Positions 36,001-45,296 of a stretch of 64,000 nt of DNA are shown in pieces. The stretch's first letter is position 1; every line of letters starts with the position of its first letter. A program made the position numbers and the translations under genes. Origin of the DNA: JADKBO01 sp965230345 (GTDB lineage: Bacteria; Bacteroidota; Bacteroidia; Chitinophagales; Saprospiraceae); contig CBDDKR010000002.1 in NCBI GenBank assembly GCA_965230345.1, positions 1,364,001 to 1,428,000 on the forward strand, given 5' to 3'. The notes under the pieces are model-generated. The model searched no databases and was not told the origin of the DNA. It saw nothing but the letters and a program-made list of their open reading frames with translations.

Positions 36001-39000
36001 GTCACCGATATCATCACAACCGAATAGGTCTACATCAATGCTTAAGGTTAGCTCACTACAATCATCCATAGATCCCATATCTATCATGTCTGGAGCAAGC
36101 ATTGCCATACCATTAGAATTTAAAGCTAAGTTTACGTTTTGCGTAGAACATGTTGGTGCAATAGTGTCGTTGGAACAGTTGGTCGTTGAATCACAAACGG
36201 GTATTACACTTAATGGATATGCTAAGAAACTAATATCCTCGGGTGTGGGAATAGGCAGTTCGTTATTTATTATTAAGCTGCTAGAATTCATTACAACATC
36301 TATTTGACTGTAGCTTAAAGTCGTGTCTTTAAAACACGAAATTTGTTCTGACAAATTAAATTTGCCTAGCATAATGTCTAAAGAACCATTGTGTCCATTT
36401 GTATGTGTACCGGTTAAAGCAAAAATTAAGTCAGAATCAATTACATCAATACTGCCAACCGCACTAGGAATTAATTCATTATCTACATAATGAATTTGAT
36501 TTATAACGATTTCATTATTAATGATATTGAACTCCACAAGAGCAGAATGGTCATTTTGCATATGTCCAATAGTCAAATGATTGTCATTAGGTAGTTTTTC
36601 CAAATGGACAAAAATAGATATGGATTGATTTTCAAAGTCTAGGATATGAATCAAGTTTAAATTTTCATCCAATACTGAAATCATTCCAGAAGAGGTATTT
36701 CCAATGTTGTTTCTACCGACAGTAATGATCTGACCATTTTGGTCTAGAATTGCTGCTTGAAATGATAGCGTTTCATTGGATTCATAAACATTAACTTCTG
36801 CACCATTCAGCCCATCTAGAGTCACAAGAACTCCTTTGCCTCCATTTTCATCACCTATTAATACAATGTCACCATTATCCTTTGTAAGAAGGTCTCGAGT
36901 CCATTGATTATCATCTGTTTTTTCATAGGTCTTACTCCAGTTGATATCCAAGTTTGAGTTAATATTCAACAAAATGACATCATCATTTTGATTTGAATTA
37001 CCTGGACTGCCATTTTCCAAGCCAATAACATAATATGGGAAGGCTGAATTTTTGGCATAAGGATGTCTCTCAATATTACTAAAGGATTGTCTTCCGAAAA
37101 ATTGATATTTCTTTAAATCCATCACATTGCCAGATTGCGCATCAATCTTTCCTAGTACACAATCATTTGTGAGACCTTTAGCTATTGGTAGCGTCCTACC
37201 TATGACAATGATATTGCCATCCTCTGCCAATTCCCAATCTACAAACTCATATTCCTCTTCTGCTTTTCCAGTCCAAAGTACATTATTATCAGCGTCTAAT
37301 CTAGAAATAGCTCCGTATTTTTCCGTACTTGTCCCTGAAGTGCTAAGAAGAATTCTGACACCATCGATCTCTTTAATCAATGTAACTGTGTTGTTGGTCT
37401 GATCACCTATAAGCTTTAAACTACCGCAACAATCGTCATTACCGCAGTCAGTAATGAAACCCCAATCCGCACAAACGAAATTAGATTGTTCTCCCTCCAA
37501 TGAAAATCCTCTTAGTTCACCCGCATAACCATTACCTGACTGATCATTTACTACGGTGATAAGCGTATTATTTTGTCCTCCAATCCCATCTTCAAAATTG
37601 TAATGCAGCCTACTCGGCATAAGTTGATGTATTTGACATACCTCATCTTCGCTGAGCACACTATCCCAGACTTTAACATTGTCAATCATTCCGACGTATC
37701 TTTCATTGGTTCCATTCGATTTACCACCTATGAACATTTTATTTACAAAATTCAAGGCTCCAGGTCCTGATTCTGACGAAATCAATACTCCATCCAAATA
37801 CAAGTAAAACATACTTTCTTCTCTAACAAGCGTTACATTATACCAGGAATTATCCGCCACAATTAGTCCAGAATTTATCCACTGTACACCATTGAAATAA
37901 GCCAATTCATTGCCATGTACGGATATTTCTGTTTCAAAATGACTAAAACTAATCAATCTCGGATAAGTGCCGTTACTCTGCATACCACAATTGAAATCCA
38001 CGGAGATAGAATAATCACTGTTACCCGTTATTGGTACATCAGTTTCTATAACATCATCTATTCCATCAAAATGCATTACGGTATTTGAGCAAGTATCCGT
38101 CGCACAGTCCATATTAGTATCTTGGATATTGATATTAATGGTACAAGAATTGGTGTTACCCGCTTGGTCTGTAGCGAGGGCCACAAGTTGTTGAGTTCCG
38201 ATATGGTTGCAATCAAATAATTCAGGAGAAAATGTTACTCCAACTTTGCATTCGTCAAATACCTGCATATTGAGATTGGACATTGATGGCGTATATTCCC
38301 CATTAACCAATACCACGTCAACGGAAGAGGAAGGACAAAGCAATGAAGGGCGAGTTATATCAAGATCGCACTCCGAAGGGCAATCTTGGAAAGAGTAATC
38401 GCCACAAATAAAATTAGAAGCTGCTCCAGTTAAACTAAAGTTAGATAAAACACCATCTTGTAATAATCCTTGATTCACCACAGTGGAGATACCAGTATTA
38501 TCTCCTTCAGGCATTCCTTCTTCAAAATCAAAGTGAAGCTGCAGAATGTCGATTTGAGAAGGAGCAGCATTAAATTCTTCACATAAATCAACCCATTCGA
38601 AGGCAGTGCTGTATGCTCTAAAATCATCAATTGATCCCGTAAAGTAAGCATTCTGGTTGATCGGACCTGCCCAATTTCCAATCGTAAAATTAGGTCCATA
38701 ATCCACAGCGCTAGCTTGGTAAGAATCGACCTCTTCAAAATCTAGGTACAAAGTACGTGTAGTCCCTTGCGCTACAAAGGCTAGGTGATGCCATGCTCCA
38801 TCTCGCACCAAGTATTCTGAATCTATATAGCTTTTAATGAAATCAGTATTGGCGTTTTGATCATGTCTCCATAGGTATCCATTCTGATCCAATCCTAATT
38901 CTAATCTGCGTACATGACCGATCTCCATAATTCTATCCTCAGGTCCACCATTATCTGCTATATCAGCTTTAAACCAACATCCGATGGTAAAATCATCGTT

Positions 39001-40725
39001 CATTCCTACACCAGTAAGACTAATGATTTCATTTTGACCTGAAAAATTCATGACCACGGACTCGCAGGATGTTGTATCACCACCACAGTCAACGGTAAAA
39101 GTAAAAGCACAATCATTAAAATTGCCCGCTTCATCGAAAGGGAAAGAACTGGTCACGATATACGTACCACAATTAAATTGATCACCTTGGCCTTGCCAAA
39201 AGTGAGTGATGGTACCATTGGGAGTAGAAGGATCTAAAGAGGCATTCTCATATGTAAGAGTAGAACTGCAGTCGTCAGAAGCAAAATCATTAATATCAAA
39301 GGTGTAATAACTTTGTCCTAAATCCAAATCTACAGTAAAGTTAGTCCCGTTACATATGGGTGGATCGTTGTCGTTGTTGCAATTTGAATAACAGAGCCCG
39401 TTGGATGGTTCTTCTGGATATTTTAATAGATGAGAAACGTAATTAACTTCATCTGCTATTGCAATGAAATATAAATTTCCATCAAATTCGATTAAACTGT
39501 GTGGAATGTAGTCGGCATCTGGTAGGCAAGTGACGAATTCATTGGAATTTTGATCACAACGGAATAGTTCAAATCCAGAGTTATTCTGATTTATCCCACC
39601 TTGAAAATAATCTCCTTGAAATTCATAACCAAAACAATCAAGCTCCTGTAATTCATATGCATCAACCATTCCAGATATTTGACCGATATGTCTAAGGTAA
39701 ACCAAACCATTTTCCCTATATAGAATGTTACCTCCAAGAATATAGCTTGGTACAGACATGTTGTTATTTTCTAAAATTCTAAAATCAGTAGGTTGAATGA
39801 TGCCATCAATACCAATATTTAAATATCTTATACTAAAGGTAGGGTCAAGTGTGCCCAAAGGATCTTCTGCCATAAAAAACAAACTTCCATCATAGACTTC
39901 AAATCCATTTGTGAACCCGTAGTCTACCATTTGCGCTAGATCAGTCGAAGTGTTGATATACATTAACCCAGATTCTATACCATTAACATAGCTATATCCA
40001 GGTAGGATAACATAATCTCCTAAAGCTGTAATAACCATCTGACCTGCACTGCCTGCTCCTGGAGGAAGAGGAGTTGAGACGGCATTTAAATTGTTGTTTA
40101 GAACATCGTAGCTAAACAATCCATTTGCCCCAATAAAGTATAGCTTGTCTCCAGTCGTATTAGGTACAATTGCTTTGTAACTTTCATGGTGATTCCAGAC
40201 TCCACTGACATCTTCAAAAATATCTCCATGATTTGGTCCTGTTGCAAATTCTCTATTGGTAAAATCCAAATTGCATCGGTACAAGGTTTCATAGGCTACA
40301 TCTGAGAATTCGGCAAAAAAGTACAACTTATTATTGTGTTCTAGAAACTGTCTAGGCACATAGTTCCCCATTGAAAGGAAGGCTCCATTATGTGTTGGCG
40401 AATTGGACGAATTTACATATCCTATTTGCCTATTTCCATTGTTAGAATAACTATACAGCAACATGGAGGAAGATGAGTATAACCGTTCCGGGTTATGTCC
40501 ATCAATGGACCCCATGACTTTTTCAGTTATAGTACCATCAGTATACCATAAAGCACGATCCCCAAATGGGGAAGATGAAGCACTAAAAAAGAGTTTTCCA
40601 TCGAATAGAGTCAAACTGTTTGGTTCGTATATAGGATCACCATTTGTACTTGTGATAATGGTCTGACAGAATAAATTACCTAAGATAAAACTCCATAATA
40701 TCAGAGTTAGAATAGATTTTTTCAT
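33001..40725 (-). CDS. Giant type IX-secreted multidomain protein (HYR/LamG/SdrD_B/PKD)
   Basis: A 2574-residue cell-surface protein. After the signal peptide (1-21) come an ELWxxDGT-like propeller region (about 30-440), an HYR-like module (about 453-550), a LamG domain (about 553-740), an HYR-like module (about 791-870), a second LamG (about 876-1060), a second propeller-like region (about 1100-1460), two HYR modules (about 1520-1685, with LTVTDESGNVSSCSAIV), a lectin-like region (about 1690-1890), two more HYR modules (about 1913-2085), a region of unknown fold, SdrD_B (about 2278-2370, GLEGIEVHLLQNGSTTQVAT), a PKD-like domain (about 2388-2480) and a type A sorting domain (about 2490-2574, IKIYPIPFKEELFIDFS). 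It is probably an adhesin or polymer binder. It starts 24 bases after the repeat lipoprotein gene. Confidence 0.92.
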   Translation of the reverse strand: MKKSILTLILWSFILGNLFCQTIITSTNGDPIYEPNSLTLFDGKLFFSASSSPFGDRALWYTDGTITEKVMGSIDGHNPERLYSSSSMLLYSYSNNGNRQIGYVNSSNSPTHNGAFLSMGNYVPRQFLEHNNKLYFFAEFSDVAYETLYRCNLDFTNREFATGPNHGDIFEDVSGVWNHHESYKAIVPNTTGDKLYFIGANGLFSYDVLNNNLNAVSTPLPPGAGSAGQMVITALGDYVILPGYSYVNGIESGLMYINTSTDLAQMVDYGFTNGFEVYDGSLFFMAEDPLGTLDPTFSIRYLNIGIDGIIQPTDFRILENNNMSVPSYILGGNILYRENGLVYLRHIGQISGMVDAYELQELDCFGYEFQGDYFQGGINQNNSGFELFRCDQNSNEFVTCLPDADYIPHSLIEFDGNLYFIAIADEVNYVSHLLKYPEEPSNGLCYSNCNNDNDPPICNGTNFTVDLDLGQSYYTFDINDFASDDCSSTLTYENASLDPSTPNGTITHFWQGQGDQFNCGTYIVTSSFPFDEAGNFNDCAFTFTVDCGGDTTSCESVVMNFSGQNEIISLTGVGMNDDFTIGCWFKADIADNGGPEDRIMEIGHVRRLELGLDQNGYLWRHDQNANTDFIKSYIDSEYLVRDGAWHHLAFVAQGTTRTLYLDFEEVDSYQASAVDYGPNFTIGNWAGPINQNAYFTGSIDDFRAYSTAFEWVDLCEEFNAAPSQIDILQLHFDFEEGMPEGDNTGISTVVNQGLLQDGVLSNFSLTGAASNFICGDYSFQDCPSECDLDITRPSLLCPSSSVDVVLVNGEYTPSMSNLNMQVFDECKVGVTFSPELFDCNHIGTQQLVALATDQAGNTNSCTININIQDTNMDCATDTCSNTVMHFDGIDDVIETDVPITGNSDYSISVDFNCGMQSNGTYPRLISFSHFETEISVHGNELAYFNGVQWINSGLIVADNSWYNVTLVREESMFYLYLDGVLISSESGPGALNFVNKMFIGGKSNGTNERYVGMIDNVKVWDSVLSEDEVCQIHQLMPSRLHYNFEDGIGGQNNTLITVVNDQSGNGYAGELRGFSLEGEQSNFVCADWGFITDCGNDDCCGSLKLIGDQTNNTVTLIKEIDGVRILLSTSGTSTEKYGAISRLDADNNVLWTGKAEEEYEFVDWELAEDGNIIVIGRTLPIAKGLTNDCVLGKIDAQSGNVMDLKKYQFFGRQSFSNIERHPYAKNSAFPYYVIGLENGSPGNSNQNDDVILLNINSNLDINWSKTYEKTDDNQWTRDLLTKDNGDIVLIGDENGGKGVLVTLDGLNGAEVNVYESNETLSFQAAILDQNGQIITVGRNNIGNTSSGMISVLDENLNLIHILDFENQSISIFVHLEKLPNDNHLTIGHMQNDHSALVEFNIINNEIVINQIHYVDNELIPSAVGSIDVIDSDLIFALTGTHTNGHNGSLDIMLGKFNLSEQISCFKDTTLSYSQIDVVMNSSSLIINNELPIPTPEDISFLAYPLSVIPVCDSTTNCSNDTIAPTCSTQNVNLALNSNGMAMLAPDMIDMGSMDDCSELTLSIDVDLFGCDDIGDNMVYLTVTDESGNVSSCSAIVVVEDKISPIVSCINDFQLNIGSNGSSIIDVNDLAVIINDECDGKVVVDLSQEIFTCNDEGMNTVIITVEDESGNTGTCTSIVTVLPCEVLPCDSLNIHNSLIPNADFEELTNSGIEPDFHSQLDRAKYWVQATQATSDYLSFTHYPARLDITPPMSAAMPPNGSDHYVGGLRTVGVEPGGQDQIEYIGACLNSPIIANTEYSINMLIGAPSESFQSKDILKGDIVILGIPHCNFPLSGLDCKEDEYEELGRVSINLSQLTWKNFNIRLLASQDYPAIMFGLSCTTDPTDNRFYFLADDLVLQKGNPCKDDVCDPICLTKDITVQIGATGSAVIDPAQVDNNSYDQCGNVTLSLDRTILPCENVGINTLVLTVEDEAGNTSTCQTNVELLGNESCDCLNDINPPILSCNSQVVVYELNQNGEIDLNLDLHQVQYDDNCGIDTVHLNKAHLTCDDLTTVPQSITVMVRDLSGNSTSCNIRYILLDPKQYCIPKGCDIECHTNTINLSTGIDNNNLLLPIGQYVGNWELIDGPDQDINYPRPGFVLNPNTVWDQLPGSQYISPFPNANNNGSFSTPYLFERCFCVCEESAEVELNIAAHVDNFINIGLYEEDGTLIQDLIDYSGSPDPSTFLDPAFVSNTIHNLDRGTYCLRAGMRNDGSVTMGMQINAAVTNAGFIESRCCTPYTYIIGTVFNDVMCDTLHQPNQDEGLEGIEVHLLQNGSTTQVATTDKFGYYVFHDLPLGEYAVIAQGGTNFESTLGQDGYILNLSQDTVISNIDFGYCKMKDECCASSEELTNLAHAQLNSDAIQYDMNGNLEIGAPELYPCQYVSTIYWGDGEVTYLGPNDDIPIHSYNGNGSYLLSIEVTSTLDNGEHCQVDIVNHVVILKDCTVSTEFPHTDKNSIKIYPIPFKEELFIDFSRNEVGFNLEIYNVNGQLVDEAEIPNNINQYTYKNSNMLAGAYLFKLTSTDGVIIMYSKVVKI

Positions 40726-40749
40726 TTTAATTAGTTTTCATTTTAAAAA

Positions 40750-41688
40750 TTAGAATCGTCTAATTGCCACTACGGTTCCAGTGCCTTGATCACCATTGTT
40801 ATTTGGAGTTTTTCTCCATGTGTAGGTGTGAGGAATTCCATTGTCGTTTCCTCCATAATCAACTATGTAGGCAATTTGTGCAGTAGATTCTGTTGAACTC
40901 CAATATCGCTTTGCGCCTAGTGCTAATTGATTGCGATATTGATAAAGCTCTTGCAATTCATTTGCACTAGGGAGAAACCAATCATCAAATCCATTTCTTT
41001 GTAAGCCAGCACAAGCCAAAAAGGCTTGAGGAGATTCACTGCAATTGTTATTATTATAGTTGTTTATCACATTTATAGTGTTTTCATAACCTCTCCCTAA
41101 TGAAAATGATGTATTATTTGTAGTAAGGCAACCCCAATTCTTGTCTCCTCCTTGGATTTCTTGACCGAATTCTAAGTATCTCCATCCATTGGAGTATGAA
41201 CCTTTGTCATAAAAGATTAAACCACCTGCTGGGCCATCATCACCTAGAGTAGGACAAGAATTGCATCTGACTCCTCCACAGTCAATTCCTTCTTCGTCTC
41301 CATTGAAAATTCCATCATCACAAGTCTCACAAGAGTCATCGTCTTGAGTCGCATTAGGGTTGTAGTTATGAGCGTTAGGGTCAGTACAGCCAAGAAATTG
41401 ACAAGGGGTACAATCTCCACCGCAATCTACTCCAGTTTCAGTACCATTTTGTATTCCATCGTCACAAGTCTCACAAGAGTCATCGTCTTGAGTCGCGTTA
41501 GGGTTATAATTGTGCGCATTGGGATCTGTACAGCCTAGTACGGGACATGGTGGGCAGTCTCCACCACAATCTATACCTAACTCTGTACCGTTTTGTATTC
41601 CATCAATACATGTACTTGTCGAATCGTCGTCGGAACAAGCAATAAAGAATAATAGAATGAATAAAAAGTTTAGTTTGGGTGTTTTCAT
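40750..41688 (-). CDS. Repeat lipoprotein with C-terminal DUF1566-like domain
   Basis: A 312-residue lipoprotein (signal MKTPKLNFLFILLFFIAC). Residues about 25-120 are two tandem 48-residue Cys-rich repeats plus part of a third. Each contains a DGIQNGTExGxDCGGDC loop and the LGCTDPNAHNYNPNATQ motif with DDDSC, which is a common metal-binding-looking repeat of Bacteroidota surface proteins. Residues about 145-312 resemble the DUF1566/Lcl domain, with GGLIFYDKGSYSNGWRYLEF, FDDWFLPSANELQELYQYRN and KRYWSST. It lies 24 bases upstream of the giant secreted protein gene and is probably cotranscribed with it, perhaps as surface anchor or partner (inference). Confidence 0.88.
   Translation of the reverse strand: MKTPKLNFLFILLFFIACSDDDSTSTCIDGIQNGTELGIDCGGDCPPCPVLGCTDPNAHNYNPNATQDDDSCETCDDGIQNGTETGVDCGGDCTPCQFLGCTDPNAHNYNPNATQDDDSCETCDDGIFNGDEEGIDCGGVRCNSCPTLGDDGPAGGLIFYDKGSYSNGWRYLEFGQEIQGGDKNWGCLTTNNTSFSLGRGYENTINVINNYNNNNCSESPQAFLACAGLQRNGFDDWFLPSANELQELYQYRNQLALGAKRYWSSTESTAQIAYIVDYGGNDNGIPHTYTWRKTPNNNGDQGTGTVVAIRRF
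41319..41496 (-). repeat. Tandem 144-base coding repeat
   Basis: A 34-base segment is identical at 41319-41352 and 41463-41496, offset by exactly 144 bases, which is one 48-codon protein repeat. The surrounding bases of the unit are also alike but carry mainly synonymous differences. Confidence 0.85.
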
Positions 41689-41826
41689 GATATATTATGT
41701 TTTAGTTAAAGAATGTGTTGATTCTTCAAGGTTGATGCACTTTGGTCTTACCTTTGTGATATTATGAATGATTGAGAGTTCGAATTTCGATGGTGTCTGA
41801 CTCCCAAATGCCATCCAAAATTTGTG

Positions 41827-42108
41827 TTAAGTGTTTATAATGTTTGATTTGGTTTTAAGTATTTTATTTATTTGTGCTGAGTTTAGGACTAGGATAAGAT
41901 ATCGTTGATCTCTTGTTTTTATAGTTAAAGCTAAGGCTCTGGAATAGTTAAATAATGAGCAATATTCAGTGGAAATGATCTCATGGTAGGAGAACTCCCA
42001 TTGATGCTTTGATGAAGTAGAGTGCGTTCTCTGAAAGACAAAGAACTTGTCTCTAAACTTTACCGTTCCTTCAGTTTTTTCCTTGCCATCCCAGAGTATT
42101 GATTTCAT
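41827..42108 (-). CDS. Small protein of unknown function
   Basis: A 93-residue cytosolic protein that I do not recognise. It has an alternating strand pattern (GTVKFRDKFFVFQRT, QWEFSYHEIISTEYCSLF, ALALTIKTRDQRYLILVL) ending in a short helix, compatible with a small PH- or GRAM-like barrel. This is only a pattern impression. It sits alone between the repeat lipoprotein and the propeller kinase on the same strand, 260 bases from the kinase stop and 138 bases from the lipoprotein start. Confidence 0.55.
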   Translation of the reverse strand: MKSILWDGKEKTEGTVKFRDKFFVFQRTHSTSSKHQWEFSYHEIISTEYCSLFNYSRALALTIKTRDQRYLILVLNSAQINKILKTKSNIINT

Positions 42109-42368
42109 TATTGTTGTTTATAAATCCAATATACTTGGACTATTCTGTGTATTTATACAAGAATTTATATGTGGTTGCTCTGGATTTATAGGCGGTTATT
42201 GCTTGTGCCGCGCTGCGATTACATCTTTTTTGAAGACTGTTTTTTTATGAGGAAGGAGGACTTGTTTCCTTTTTGAGATTAGATTAGTATGGGTGGTTTT
42301 CAAAACGCAATGTGATGGGTTGGTATTCAAGTAAATCTTGTAAATAAGATTGAAAGGATTGGTTGAAT

Positions 42369-45296
42369 TTATTGAGTTTTTATGCGCATTATTACTTTAA
42401 CTCCAGGTCTGTCCTTTCTGGAACGGATTATATAGTTTTTATCCAAATTGTTGAGGTGTTTTAAGCGTTTCTCAGTAATGGACATGCCGAATGATTTGTG
42501 ATTGGTATTCGAGACCTTTTCTTCTATCCCAATGCCATTATCTAAGACAGTTACGATAAGGAATGATTTATCCAATCTCATCTTAATGGTTATCTGTCCA
42601 TCAGAATTTATGTTTTTAAGACCATGAACAATTGCATTTTCTAGGACAGGTTGAATCAATAACGGTGGAATTCGAATTTTATCTTTTTCAATCGTTGGTG
42701 CAATGTTAAATGAGAAAGTAAAACTATATTGAGTTTTAAGCTGTTCCAATGCCAAGTAATTTTCCAACATAAAAAGTTCTTCTTGCAGAGAAATGGAAGA
42801 TTGAGCACTTGCATTTAAGTATTGTCTAATGAGTTTTGCAAAACTGCTTAAGTACTCCATAGCCACCTCTATATCATTTCGGATTATATAACTTTGGATA
42901 GAGTTTAAACAATTAAAAATAAAATGTGGGTTCATTTGAGCGGATAAAGCCGCACGTTCGAGCCGGTTGATTTCTTGTTTTATTTCTGCCTCTCGTCTAA
43001 CTCTTTTGATGCGATAGCGTGTATAAAGAAAAAACAATAATGGATGCAAAATGCCAAGAAAGATGAAGAAACCCAAACTCTTCCACCAGGGAACACCAAT
43101 TTTGAAATGTACAGATTTTGGTTGGCTCCATTTGCCATGTTTATCAGATACTTTTACTCTGAAATGATAGTTGTCAGGACTTAATTGAGCAAATCTAACA
43201 CTAGTATTTATGGTTTTTTCCCAAGGGCTGTTATTCAGACTATATGCGTATTCTATGTCGGATTCTTGCGTGTAATCTAACAATTTATAAGCTATCGTTA
43301 TGTTATTTTCTTTATGAGATAAGGTGAGATGAGATTGATCTTTTATTCTTTGATTATGAACAAAGATGCCTTCTATCATTGGTGGTGTAGGAATACTCAC
43401 CTTAGGGTCTTCTAACTCCATGTAGGCCAAACCTTGAGCTGTAGCAATAACTAAGGTGTCATGGATTATGATGGCATCGTTAATGTTGTTGGAAGGTAGT
43501 CCACTATTTGTTTTGTAATTGTAGATCAAAGTGTCTTGATCCATATGGATTATTGACATTCCCGACTTGGTACATACGACCATTCGATTGCTACGATCGA
43601 TAACGATCTGCTCCACATTGTTGGATATTAACCCCTCATCAGTTGTAATGACTTTAACATCACTTTTCTCATTCCATATAGCGAGCCCTCCTCCTAGAGA
43701 TCCTAAAAAGTAGGTGCCATCAAACCTTTCTATGGTATTGATTCGTAGCTCGAAAAATGGATGAATGCTATCGAGCTTCATCCTTTCATATCCTTCCAAG
43801 TAGTACAACCCATCTAAACAAGCCAATAAATATCCTTCTTGATAATCTATAGCGTCTAAAGCTTTGAGATTTGGAATCTTAGGATGTGAATTGTATAATT
43901 CTTTTAGTTCTTGATCTGTCAACACTTGCACTCTATTTGTGTTTACCCCTAAAATGGTCTTACTTTTTGTATTGCGAATCTTTTTCAGAGATGAGTATTT
44001 AATATTAGGGGAAATATTATTGAATTCATTGGAATGTTTAGAATGAATCAACTTTGATATAGGATGTCCTGCAATGAACAAGTCATATTCTTGATTTTGA
44101 GTAATAAATAAGTCATAGACCTCTCCTTGATGATCTTGATATATTGTCTCACTTTGGTCTGTATCCAATTGGTATTTAAAAACTGAATTTTTATTAACTG
44201 TAATAAACAATTCTTGCAACGAGTTACCGGCCAAACTGGTAATATTCTTTCCCTTGATATGTCGGTCATTAGTAGGTGCTATTTTGAGAGGTTTTAGCAT
44301 CAGCATGCCATGATCAAGTGTAGACAAGAGTAATATGTCATCTTCAATCAATAGGATATCTGTCACACTAACGGAGTCTACTATCGTTCGAAATATCCCT
44401 TTTTTTAAGGCTTTTCGATCTTCGAAATATTTGAGCCCTCCATGATTGAGATATCCTACTAATATGCCACCATTGTCTAAGAAGGTCATATCATGTACAC
44501 CCTCTATGGTGAATACCGTATCCAAACATTGATTTTCAAATACATACATATGCCCCAATACGTATAGATAGTCGTATCCCTCAGTACTGAATCCTTTGGG
44601 ATGTGATAGAAATTGATGATCGGGTCTATATAATAGTTCAAACATCTCATTACCATGGAGTAATTTTGATTTGATTGATGATAATCCCTTGGCATACTCG
44701 TAGATATACTCAGTTTTGGGTAATCGCGTCGAACTGTTGTACCATTGTAATTTGCCTTCCCAATTAAGAAATCCATTATAAGGACTCTCCGAAATCTTCT
44801 GATGTGGTGTCAGGACACCTTTGCTATCTATGATTATATAACCTCTAATTCCTGCACTAACAATTAAATTTTCATGTTGGACATAAAAGTCCAGATACCA
44901 AGAATCTTTAGAAGCTTGTTTTAGAAGATCATTGAAAGGATAAGGTATGATGGTGTCCTCTTGCTGCCGATATATGTAAAAATCTCCCGAAAAAGTCCAA
45001 ATCCATATGTCATTTTGATCGTCTATCTGAATTTGCATACAAGAGAGGTCTTTCAATCCATTTTCTAAGCCATAGGTTTTAAATTCGTATCCGTCAAATC
45101 GGGTTAATCCTCTGTCGGTAGCTATCCAAATGTATCCATAATCGTCTTGTACGATCGTGTGACATTCGTTACTTGGAAGACCATCGTTGATGTCAAACTG
45201 AGTAAGCTGATATTGCCCAAAGTCTTGGGCCTCACATGTGTAATCTGTTAAAGTACATAGACTTAAGGAGATTAGTAGGATGAGAGTAAACTTCAT
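42369..45296 (-). CDS. Propeller-domain sensor histidine kinase (LytS-type)
   Basis: A 975-residue membrane sensor. The signal sequence (1-23) is followed by reg_prop blades (VQDDYGYIWIATDRGLTRFD onward) across about 25-640, a Y_Y_Y domain (about 655-735, NNITIAYKLLDYTQESDIEY), one transmembrane helix (about 745-765, WWKSLGFFIFLGILHPLLFF), a short coiled segment, and a His_kinase domain: ALSAQMNPHFIFNCLNSIQ with the phospho-His near 793, IQPVLENAIVHGL and a G box SFGMSITEKRL. Unlike classical hybrid systems of gut Bacteroides, the kinase has no fused receiver or AraC domain. Its partner is the LytTR regulator upstream, overlapping by four bases. Confidence 0.93.
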   Translation of the reverse strand: MKFTLILLISLSLCTLTDYTCEAQDFGQYQLTQFDINDGLPSNECHTIVQDDYGYIWIATDRGLTRFDGYEFKTYGLENGLKDLSCMQIQIDDQNDIWIWTFSGDFYIYRQQEDTIIPYPFNDLLKQASKDSWYLDFYVQHENLIVSAGIRGYIIIDSKGVLTPHQKISESPYNGFLNWEGKLQWYNSSTRLPKTEYIYEYAKGLSSIKSKLLHGNEMFELLYRPDHQFLSHPKGFSTEGYDYLYVLGHMYVFENQCLDTVFTIEGVHDMTFLDNGGILVGYLNHGGLKYFEDRKALKKGIFRTIVDSVSVTDILLIEDDILLLSTLDHGMLMLKPLKIAPTNDRHIKGKNITSLAGNSLQELFITVNKNSVFKYQLDTDQSETIYQDHQGEVYDLFITQNQEYDLFIAGHPISKLIHSKHSNEFNNISPNIKYSSLKKIRNTKSKTILGVNTNRVQVLTDQELKELYNSHPKIPNLKALDAIDYQEGYLLACLDGLYYLEGYERMKLDSIHPFFELRINTIERFDGTYFLGSLGGGLAIWNEKSDVKVITTDEGLISNNVEQIVIDRSNRMVVCTKSGMSIIHMDQDTLIYNYKTNSGLPSNNINDAIIIHDTLVIATAQGLAYMELEDPKVSIPTPPMIEGIFVHNQRIKDQSHLTLSHKENNITIAYKLLDYTQESDIEYAYSLNNSPWEKTINTSVRFAQLSPDNYHFRVKVSDKHGKWSQPKSVHFKIGVPWWKSLGFFIFLGILHPLLFFLYTRYRIKRVRREAEIKQEINRLERAALSAQMNPHFIFNCLNSIQSYIIRNDIEVAMEYLSSFAKLIRQYLNASAQSSISLQEELFMLENYLALEQLKTQYSFTFSFNIAPTIEKDKIRIPPLLIQPVLENAIVHGLKNINSDGQITIKMRLDKSFLIVTVLDNGIGIEEKVSNTNHKSFGMSITEKRLKHLNNLDKNYIIRSRKDRPGVKVIMRIKTQ

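Noticed and set aside
25825..41688. Regularly repeated DNA that at first glance could suggest a CRISPR array or satellite
   Set aside because: The repeats are coding (FG-GAP loops, HYR modules and the 48-residue Cys repeat), with diverged sequence and no constant repeat-spacer pattern.
41749..41756. TACCTTTG on the plus strand, a promoter-like sequence
   Set aside because: No plus-strand gene follows within reach and no TTG stands at the right spacing.
41344..41767. Plus-strand frames opposite the repeat lipoprotein
   Set aside because: They mirror the repeated coding units of the real gene and have no independent support.
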